Assembly (NCBI GenBank): GCA_022495995.1
Contig: JAFEMH010002516.1
Coordinates: forward strand, 1 to 64,000
Length of the DNA stretch: 64,000 bases
Direction of reading: 5' to 3'
Origin: Adenophora triphylla var. japonica
Taxonomy: Eukaryota > Streptophyta > Magnoliopsida > Asterales > Campanulaceae
Below the pieces are notes generated by a model. That model was not told where the DNA came from and did not search any database. It saw nothing but the letters and a program-made list of their open reading frames with translations. This document shows, piece after piece, positions 55,860 to 64,000 of this stretch. Every line of letters starts with the position of its first letter. Position 1 is the first letter of the stretch. The translations under genes were made by a program, and so were the position numbers.

Positions 55860-58800
55860 CTATATTCCATAATCACTGTCGTTCTCGCCATCAGGTTCCG
55901 GTGATGTGGTGGTTGTATACCCTTCATCATCATGTTCATCACTTTTGGACGAGGATATTATATCACCATTATCATCGGTATCATTGCCATCATCAGGATA
56001 CACCTCAACATCAAGATTGGGATCAAGTGGGTAAATAGGAAGATGGATACTAATGCTGAAATCTGGTCGAACAATAGGCTGGGGAGAGGATGAACCCACT
56101 TGGTCGGCTTCGTTAAGAACTTCATTGGCATCTTCGTTCTCATCATTAGATGTTGTAGGAATGTCCCATATATTTCTATGATTGATCGTTTGAACTACCT
56201 TCCAACTAGCACTTGCCTTGGGGTCATCTAAATATATAACTTGTTTTGCCATGGTTGCGAATATGAAAGGATCATCTTCGAACCAAACTCTATTGGTATT
56301 AACTGACACAAGACCATATTCCCGCTTGACGCTACCATTTCTATTTGGGTTTGTATCAAACCACCGACATTTGAACAAGATAACTTCGAAACGATCCCTA
56401 TAAAGCAGGCGAACAACCATGGTCAACTTTCCATAGAATTCCCAACCAGCAGTTTGGTCATCCCCCGGTACCCATACGCCACTATTTTGAGTGGTTAAAT
56501 GGTCATCACGAAGAGCAATCACGAACTTGACGCCATTCACATAACAACCAGGGTAAAAATCATAGTCTAGAGGACCTCTTGACAATGCCTTTAATTCATC
56601 ATAGTATGCTCCACTCATCTTTGAAATCTATGACAAATTTAAACATCAATAATATTAATAAATATATAAAATTCATTTGTAATTATACGTAAGTAATATT
56701 TTAAATAAGTAATTGACTTACACGTTTACGAAACCATTTGGTAAATTGTTGACGGTGATGGTCGTAATAAGAGTCGGGATGGTACATACTCTTCATCAAC
56801 TCCACATGCTCAGCCATGAACGGGGCAACCTCTGCACAATTGTTTAGACAAAACCAATGTGCAACCATCATGTCTTCCAAGGTAAAAGTTGTAGATTTAC
56901 TTGCTTTACCGAATGGTCGGGCGATTTGTGAGAAGACAGTGATAATTGTTGTTCGCGTACCACCATCATTATACCTTGGTGATCGATTAAATATTGTACT
57001 AACATTACGAAGATACATGGAACAAAAAGTAAGTGACTCAACTGCAATATATGCTTCGGCTATGGACGCTTCTGGTCTAAGCCTATTTTTAAAGTATCCT
57101 TTATATGTGCCCATTAATCTGCAAAATTATTAAAGAATAGTTAGAACACTAGCACTTAAAAATCATGAAAAATTTAAAAGCTAAAAATCATGAAAAAATT
57201 CAAAAGCATTTATTACCTCTCAAAAGGATACATCCAACGATAATGGATCGCCCACCTAGCAATGCTTCAGACGCTAAATGAATCGTGAGGTGGATCATGA
57301 CTGTGAAAAAAGCTGGGGGGAAAATTTGCTCAAACTTGCACAAGATTAATACAATCTCATGTTGTAACTTTTCAACATCTTGCTTTCGTAGAGTCTTGGC
57401 ACATAATTGTTGGAAGAATCGTGACAATTCTGTAATCGGTTCTACCACAAGATGAGGAAGGAATCCCTTAATAGCAACTGGGACCAAACGTTGCAATAGA
57501 ACATGACAATCATGGCTCTTCAACCCTAACAATTTCCCATCATTTCTCCTTACACATCGTGATATATTAGAAGCATACCCATAAGGAAACTTAACAGAAG
57601 AAAAAATTCAGAAATTTCTTTTTTATGTATTGGTTTAACCTTAAAAATAGGATGAGGCTTCATCCACTTGTTACCTTTACTTTGCAACCACAAGCGTTTC
57701 TTTATCCCCCGCTCCATGCAGTCCTTCCTTGCATTAGCCGTGTCTTTTGACTTTCCTTCTACGCCGAGAATAGTGTTAACAAGAGTATCACACACATTCT
57801 TCTCAATATGCATTACATCAAGATTGTGCCTAAGCTTCAACTTCGACCAATACGGAAGATCAAAAAATATGCTCCTCTTTGTCCAGTTACTATTTTCCAT
57901 AGGCCTTTGTAAATTAGAACTATCATTTTTCCCGAATGTAGGAAATTGTAGCTCATTCAGTTTTTCTAATATTTCTTCCCCAGACCATTCATGAGGAGGT
58001 GCACGGAGCTCCGTTCTACCATCAAAGTCATATTTGCAGGTGTTATACCGCAAGTGATGATCAGAAGGCAGCCATCTACGGTGCCCCATGAAACAAACCT
58101 TTCCAAATGCCCAACTAGAGGTTACGTCATCCTTGCAAATCGGACATGCATTATAACCGGCATAGCATCCAACCTGATGTAATACCATAAGCAGGGAAAT
58201 CATGTATAGTCCACATAAGCATGGCCCGCAAATTAAATTGTGTGCCAGAGTACTTATCAAAAGTTTGTACACCATTCACCCATAGCTCTTTCAGCTCATC
58301 AACCAATGGTCGCAAATAAATATCTATCTCCTTTCCGGGATAACCTGGAATAAGCATAGTTAGCATTGTAAACTCCTTCCGCATACACTTCCAAGGCGGT
58401 AAGTTGTAAGGAACCACGACAACAGGCCACGTGCTATGGTTTGCATTCATATCTCCAAATGGATTGAAACCGTCGGTAGCAAGCCCTAACCTTATGTTTC
58501 GAGGCTCTGATGCAAAACCAGGATAGTCAAGGTCAAATGACTTCCACGCGTCTCCATCAGCAGGATGCCTCAAAACATCATCATCCACCCTTTCTTCCTT
58601 GTGCCATCTCATGTCTTTTGCAGTATGCGAAGACATATACAACCGTTTCAATCGCGGTGTTAGTGGAAAGTAAAACATTGCCTTGTGTGGAACTTTTTTC
58701 TTCCCGTACCCTGAACTAGGCTTGTATCTTGGGTGATCACACACGAGACAAATATTTAGAACCTCATATTCCTTATAATACAATACACAATCATTTGGAC

Positions 58801-59448
58801 AAGCATGAATTTTTTTATAGCCTAACCCCAACCTCTTTAACACCTTGAATGCTCTGCGAGTGTCAACAGGAAGTGTATTTCCTTCGGAAGCATACGTCGC
58901 ATTATCTCCAACAAATCATCAAAATGGCAATTGGCAGTACGAGACTTGACTTTGTAATGTAGTAACTCTACAATTCCAGTAAGTGAAGAGAATTGTGTGC
59001 AGCCCGGGTATAACTCTTGCAATGCCTGTTGCAAGAGTTCTTCATAGTCCAAGATCTCTTGATTATGCATGTCATTTACGCTCTCATCTACAGTATTATG
59101 ATGCATTGATGCAAATGGATAGGCATCATTTATTATGCCCATCACTTGATCATTGTCAACAAAATACTGCTGGTCAGGCGGTTGAGATTGTGATGACGTA
59201 GAAGCAGCATCTAAACGTTCACCGTGATGTGTCCATGTCGTATAATTATACATCATCCCCTTCCGCAACAAGTGACATTTCACTTCGGAGATACAATGAA
59301 ATGCCATGTTGTTGCAGTTGGCACATGGACACGGGATCAGGCCAGACGAATTGCAATTATGTGCTACCGCAAACTCAAGAAAGCTATCAACCCCAGCTAT
59401 ATGTTCCCTAGAAAATTTGTTGGAAAGATGCATCCAACTTTTATCCAT
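55860..59448 (-). pseudogene. CACTA TNP2-type transposase, three exons, about four frameshifts
   Basis: Starts at ATG 59448 (MDKSWMHLSNKFSREHIAGV) with the transposase-associated zinc domain (CPCANCNN, about residues 40-47). The Transposase_21 core follows: LKRLGLGYKKIHACPNDC, GLATDGFNPFG with a catalytic-type Asp, WTIHDFPAYG, YNACPICKDD and LDVMHIEKNVCD. Next come GLKSHDCHVLLQRLVP (DUF4218), exon 56722-57118 (GTYKGYFKNRLRPEASIAE) and exon 55860-56618 (DUF4216, FKCRWFDTNPNRNGS) with an acidic tail. Introns 57119-57216 and 56619-56721 have GT..AG ends. Single-base frameshifts lie near 58885, 58165, 57605 and 57262. If those are sequencing errors this would be a complete transposase of usual length; otherwise it is dead. 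Confidence 0.9.
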
Positions 59449-60179
59449 TGTAGGAGGGAGTAATAATCTAATTTTCTAGCCAAATGAGAAGATGATAATG
59501 AAGAGAATATAATATATGGATCAAAGGAGATAGAGAGATAGAAAAATGTAAGAAAAAAAGAAGAGAAAGAGAGAGATTGATGAAAAATTCTTGAAAGACA
59601 ATTAGGTTCTGTGTGGATGCAAGAATTGTGTGTAATGATAGATGATTTATAGATAGCAACAACATTAGCAACTTTAAATTATTGACTGCAACAACACTAT
59701 TGATGATGTAACTATTGAGGCATCTTTTCAGAGCTATTTTGATAAGAAAAATCTGACAATAGAGCAATTTTAAATTATTGATTAGTAAACACTATTTTTG
59801 ATGTAACAATTGAGAGCAGCTTTAATTTATTGACTGAAGCAATACTATTTTTTATATAACTATTGAGACATCTTTTCAGAGATATTTTGACAATAAAAAT
59901 ATAACAATAAAGCAACTTTAAATAATGGACTGGGCAACATTATTTTTGATGTACGTATTGATAGCAACTTTAAATTATTGACTGAGATGTACTAAATTTT
60001 TTATTTAAATATTGAGGCATCATTTAAGAGATAAGACTACACAATAAAAATCAGACATCAACTTTATTGACTGAGCTTTGATGTAACTAGATAGCAACTT
60101 TAAAGCTAGAAAAGACCACACTTGATGTAACTAGATAGCAACTTTAAAGCTAGAAAAGACCACACGTAAACGAGCTGAT
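59449..60179. repeat. degenerate tandem units upstream of the transposase
   Basis: Words such as AGCAACTTTAAATTATTGACTG, TGATGTAACTATTGAGGCATC and TTTTCAGAGATATTTTGA recur every 80-120 bp from 59640 to 60130. The last two units (AGATAGCAACTTTAAAGCTAGAAAAGACC) are nearly identical. The region should contain the transposase promoter. Confidence 0.65.
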
Positions 60180-60800
60180 ACTTTAGGCGACCAAGAGTCA
60201 AAATGGTCGCCTTAAACAGACTTTAGGCGACCAAGAGTCAAAATGGTCGCCTAAACTCTGTTTAAGGCGACCAAGAGCAAAAAACTAGTCGCCTAAACTC
60301 TATTTAAGGCGACCAAAAAGATATTGTCGCCTGAGCTCTATTTAAGGCGACCAAGAGCAAAAACCTAGTCGCCTAAACTCTGTTCTTAGGCGACCAAAAA
60401 GATATTGTCGCCTGAACTCTATTTAAGGCGACCAAGAATCAATTAGTCGCCTAAAACCTGTCGTTTTGAGGCGACCACGTTAGAATAGTCGCCTAAAATA
60501 TTTTTAAGGCGACAAAATTTTAATTTGGTCGCATAAAGTTATACTTTGGCGACGAAAGTTTTGTTTGTCGCCTAAGGCAATGTAAGGTGGCTAATGAATG
60601 GTCGCGAAAGCTGTGGTCACCAAAAATATTTTTTAGGCGACAATTAGTCGGGTAAAGCGTGCTAAGGCGACAAAATTGTTGGTTGCCCAAAAGCGATCGC
60701 GAAAGATTAACTTCTGGCGACTAAGCTTTGTTTTGGTCGCCTAAAAATGGTTTAGGTGACCAATTTTTTTTTGGTCTCCTTAGATTGGTCGCCTAAAATG
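60180..60800. repeat. right subterminal repeats of the large CACTA element
   Basis: A dozen or more short units alternating TTTAGGCGACCAAGAG and TGGTCGCCTAAACTC, in both orientations, up to the terminus. Confidence 0.9.
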
Positions 60801-61008
60801 TGATTTCTAGTAGTGTTGTAATGTGTGTCAAATATTAATTTGACACACATTACAAGAGAATCTTTATTCCTTATCATGTGCCCATGGGCACACAATAGAA
60901 AAGTCCATAAATTATTAATAAACTTTTTCCATTTTAGGAAAGGTAAAGCTTGTAATGGGACGCCCTTTTAGGTAATTGGTGAAGCTTAAGTTGGGACGGA
61001 GGGAGTAT

Positions 61009-61860
61009 AGCAGAAAAAGATGTCATAATCTCTGCTACTTGAACAACACTGGAGAATTATCAGCCTACTATTAATCATACACCATGAGATGACTACTAAC
61101 AAAAAGGCCTCATTACCTTTCCCGAGAAAATCTACGAAAACTTCAAAACCCAAAAATCAAAAGATAATAAATCCAGCAAAACTATAAGAACTAAGAAGTA
61201 TACTTCAGTTGCTCGTTAATCTAGCTTCTTATGCTACAGTCTCGTGCTCACAGTAACTGTTCATAGAACCCCCTATCTATCTCTTGCATGCATGTCTTCT
61301 TCACGAGCATATAAGATGCAGCATTAGTTCCACCGCTTCCAGTCCATCAAATCATGTATGGCGGAATGAATATACAGCAAGTTTGCAGAGAGAAGGTTTG
61401 ATAGAGCTCAACAGCAAGAATACACTACAAAGAAAGATTATAAAGATTAGCTTAACAATCGATTTGTTTCTTACCTTTAGTAAAAGGAAGTGTACTATCT
61501 AGTGATAGTATAATACAATGTACTTTTCAATCGTGTTACAAATAATGCAATGGGGTTTTATTATTTGAGTCAAAATTAGAAAGTGCATTGGATGAAAATA
61601 GTGCGTAAATTGCATTATATGTGATGAATTAATAAAGTACATCGATGTCTACATTGTATTGATTGAAAAAAAAAAGGTGAAAGTACGGTACATATTTCGG
61701 TCATTCACATCTTCAAAAATATAAAGTAGGCCAGTTTTTAGTGTTCGAGTCAGCACTTCTCCTATTAGTGGATGCTTGTTATTAATTTTAAAGGACCAGT
61801 AGGGCAGATCTTCCAAAAAGTACAATAAAAATATATGTACCCTTTAAGAATCACGTTCAA
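61009..61860. other. intergenic DNA; no gene seen
   Basis: No recognisable coding sequence. The small plus-strand frame at 61284-61502 lacks any motif I know. Confidence 0.45.
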
Positions 61861-61869
61861 CTTTAGGGA

Positions 61870-62035
61870 CTTTTGGAGATTTAATCCTAGGTTTTTGGGT
61901 TTAAGGTTTAGATTTTTGGGTTTAGGTTTTCGGGTTTAGGGTTTAAATTTTTGGATTTAGATTTTTGGGTTTAGGTTTTTGGGTTTAGGACTTTTCTAGG
62001 GTTTAGGGTTTAAAGTTTAGTGTTTAGGGTTTAAG
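61870..62035. repeat. degenerate telomere-like repeats (GGGTTTA-type)
   Basis: About twenty degenerate copies of TTTAGGG or TTTTGGGTTTAGG words, for example GGGTTTAGGGTTTAAATTTTTG and TAGGGTTTAGGGTTTAAAG. They resemble the plant telomere repeat TTTAGGG in interstitial, decayed form. Confidence 0.7.
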
Positions 62036-62644
62036 TTTTCGTCTCCAGAGACCTTAGAGGAATAAACGAAATAATCTATTGATGGATGAGTTTTATACTC
62101 ATCTATTGGGTATTTTCTAGACTTATTCCTTGTTGGTATTTCATGTGTGTTCAGTGCTTTTGTGAAAGACAGAGTCAAACAAGTGGAAAGTGCAAAATAT
62201 AAATTAAACATGGCAAAATTTGGAACACCGGGGACTTGAGAGGACTTCTCAGAATATCAAGGACTGTTGTGCAGAAATTGAAGACTCCAGTGACCAAACT
62301 GCATTTATCTGAAAATTCAGGACTGTTCTGGAATTTTGAGCAATAGCTGATCCAACTAGTAGGTCTTCTATACATTCTGGTCTACTTCGATCTCTGATAG
62401 AATTGTTTATTTACTATTGACATAATACCGGGTTTACAGTTCGTACTTGGAAAGGTATAACATCTACAAAATCAAAGGCAGTCCCAAAAGGCAACAAGCT
62501 AACACCCCATATTGCAGATGGGACCAAAGCACATAAATTATCATTGGATAGTTGAAACATAAACCACAACAATACATTGATTTTTTTTGGGTGTGGGTGG
62601 GGGTTTGGGGGGGAGGGGGGGAGGGGGGTGCGCATTTGGTGTTA

Positions 62645-62965
62645 TCTACATAAAGGTAATGGGTAAGGCAAACATGGTTTGGGGGAGTACATGCATATAA
62701 GTTACTGTCCACAAAACAGAAGGGAGTCCTAAAAGTCAACTTGCTAAACCTCATATCGGAGACAGTAAACCACACAAATTAATATTGCAAAGTTGAAATA
62801 TCAACCATAAGGATACATGGATGTTTGGGGCAGGTATCTGTTTTTAGGTCCAAACCATCCTATCGATCAGTCACTCTGAGTGCCAACCAATCCGGATCCG
62901 AACTAGACAACCCCCCCCCCCCTTGCACCCAGCTTAGAGGGGGAATTGGTTTGGCTAACATGTAC
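62645..62965. repeat. dispersed repeat R1, copy 3 (uninterrupted)
   Basis: The longest R1 copy: TCTACATAAAGGTAATGGGT to TTGGTTTGGCTAACATGTAC, including a poly-C run at 62911-62922. It gives the empty site of the Harbinger-like element in copy 1. A G-rich low-complexity tract (62587-62633) precedes it. Confidence 0.85.
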
Positions 62966-64000
62966 CCTGAAGGCATAATTAAATAACCTAGATAAGGTTT
63001 TGTTTCAATGACCAATTGAGCACACATTCATATGTTCCAACGCTACTAGGATAGTTCTCGAATAAGTCATACTACGAATGGGTGCTTAGAAGGCAAATGT
63101 TAGTTTTTGCCAATAGATATGTGTTAGTATGGGTGCATATAAATGTTGTACATGAATATACATAGGAACCAACTATGGTGCATCCATCTGCAACATAATG
63201 GCAAACATTTATTGGTCTGATGATAATTTTCTACAGCACATCTGCCTATATTTTGCCACAGCCAAACCCATTCACTCGCAATTACAACTTGTTTATAATT
63301 GTTCTACAATTTGAGAAAGTGGATTTCATATGCTCAATTTTAAGCATTTAGTTCGTGAAGGAGACTGACATTTGTTCTACAAGTTTGGGTCTTTGAGATT
63401 TGAGCTACTAGTGTTCTAAACTAAATGCTTTTAACTGAGCATATGAAATCCACTTTCTCCAATTGGATATTTGACCACGGATTTAGCTTAAAGTAGCTCA
63501 AGTCTCCCCCTGGTGTGGTTAAAACTCATTGGAGCTGATAAAAGTAAATATTTTTGTAAATGTTAATACACACACATACACAAATATGTAAGGATAATAC
63601 ACAGACATACAATGGAGAAATGAGTCTAATTGTTATTCAAACTCTTTCACTTATCTGAAGATAATATTTTAAAGCTTGTTTCAAATGAAGCCCATAAATC
63701 ACTTATAAGTATGGAGCTGCAAAATCGAACAACAGTGACCAGCAATGGAGATTACGAAGGCATACACATGTTTTCGAAGGCCTCCCTCTCCTACATCCTT
63801 TACAGGCTAGATTAAAAGATTTGAGAAATTCAGGTGACATTAAAATACTTGCAAAAATAGATGGTCATAATGTCATAAAAGGGGGGGGGGGGTCAATAGT
63901 ACAAGGGAGAATGCCTCAGATAGATATCAGTGTTAACAACACAAAAAAGAACTTCAATAAATTATGTATCTAACCAAAAAGAAAAGAAAATTTTTACCAA
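62966..64000. other. intergenic DNA at the right edge
   Basis: No supportable gene. It contains the long hairpin described separately and a G run at 63881-63892. The plus frame 63630-63815 (MLFKLFHLSEDNILKLVSN...) shows no motif I recognise. Confidence 0.4.
63308..63464. repeat. long inverted repeat (48-bp arms, about 60-nt loop)
   Basis: Left arm 63308-63355 (AATTTGAGAAAGTGGATTTC, ATATGCTCAATTTTAAGCAT) pairs with right arm 63417-63464 with only a handful of mismatches. Either strand could form a hairpin of miRNA-precursor size. It may also be a small MITE; no duplication is obvious. Confidence 0.65.

Larger units (their letters stand above)
50238..60815 (-). mobile_element. CACTA (En/Spm-type) transposon, 10.6 kb, two genes
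   Basis: Left end CACTACTGGAAATCACACTT and right end (inverted) CACTACTAGAAATCACATTT share about 25 bp with few mismatches. TTG at 50235-50237 and 60816-60818 is the 3-bp target duplication. Dense subterminal repeats (TTGGTCGCCTAAA, TTTAGGCGACC) fill 50260-50800 and 60180-60790. Two minus-strand genes are present: a TNP2-type transposase (55860-59448) and, downstream, a second gene (51112-53901) like TNPA/Transposase_24 proteins. This is the layout of an autonomous CACTA element, though the transposase frame is broken in this sequence. A MITE (55101-55352) and (AT)n (50803-50891) lie inside. Confidence 0.95.
49861..61008. mobile_element. Stowaway-like MITE interrupted by a second MITE and a CACTA element
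   Basis: Left end TACTCCTTCCGTCCCGAGTTAAGCTTCACC pairs with right end GGTGAAGCTTAAGTTGGGACGGAGGGAGTA at 60978-61008. Inside lies a second palindromic element, with ATTGTGTGCCCATGGGCAC near 50062 and GTGCCCATGGGCACACAAT near 60877. It contains multiple arms of AATGTGTGTCAA..TTGACACACATT and ACAAGAGAATCTTT. The CACTA element 50238-60815 sits within one of these arms. Without the CACTA insertion the composite is about 570 bp. Confidence 0.8.

Noticed and set aside
62464..62775. 103-codon minus frame
   Set aside because: Lies in repeat R1 and a low-complexity G/C tract, giving Pro/Thr/His runs; not conserved in the other R1 copies.

Overview
This window is nuclear DNA of a flowering plant. Spliced genes carry GT..AG introns, intergenic DNA is AT-rich, and plant transposons are dense: CACTA, Mutator-like, hAT, PIF/Harbinger-like, many MITEs ending in CTCCCTCCGTCCC, and Ty1/copia and Ty3/gypsy elements. 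The recognisable host sequences (dirigent protein, WDR55, dCMP deaminase, TIME FOR COFFEE, an LRR receptor kinase) fit a eudicot. I cannot name the species. The only host gene that looks whole is a dirigent gene at 44624-45220 (+).

Layout. Position 1-44 is the first coding exon of a gene running off the left edge. 940-2680 is a dispersed repeat (R1) split by a PIF/Harbinger-like element with TTA target duplications. 2678-4795 and 9658-11367 look like two halves of one decayed minus-strand copia element. The DNA between them carries seven exons of a WDR55 copy (-) and one dCMP deaminase exon (+), and ends in a CACTA-type terminus. 11364-14300 holds LTR sequence, a frameshifted dirigent copy and MITEs. 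14310-16260 holds R1 copy 2, the 5' end of a Ty3/gypsy element and a CACTA left end. 16.3-27.9 kb is AT-rich with MITEs, a repeated LTR-like segment (R2) and one RPA-like exon. 27925-34055 is a full-length copia element with CGAAA target duplications. 34225-34634 is a MITE made of palindromic GGATATCC/AAGCTT units.

37663-43272 is a Mutator-like element with about 240 bp inverted ends that carries an LRR kinase fragment. Its reading frame is interrupted by a 4.0 kb CACTA element (38109-42091, AGA duplications) that itself carries spliced fragments of TIME FOR COFFEE, a JmjC protein and an unrecognised gene. 44.5-49.8 kb is a tandem duplication of the dirigent region: one intact gene, one 3' remnant, and CACTA and hAT insertions whose empty sites are preserved in the sister copy.

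49861-61008 is a three-level nest. A Stowaway-like MITE contains a second palindromic MITE, which contains a 10.6 kb CACTA element (50238-60815, TTG duplications). That element encodes a TNP2-type transposase (about four frameshifts) and a six-exon TNPA-like second gene that stays open for about 432 codons. 61-64 kb is intergenic, with telomere-like repeats, R1 copy 3 and a long hairpin.

Main message: the window records repeated capture, nesting and duplication by DNA transposons around a small dirigent gene cluster. Many single-base frameshifts could be real decay or residual assembly errors; the sequence alone cannot separate these.
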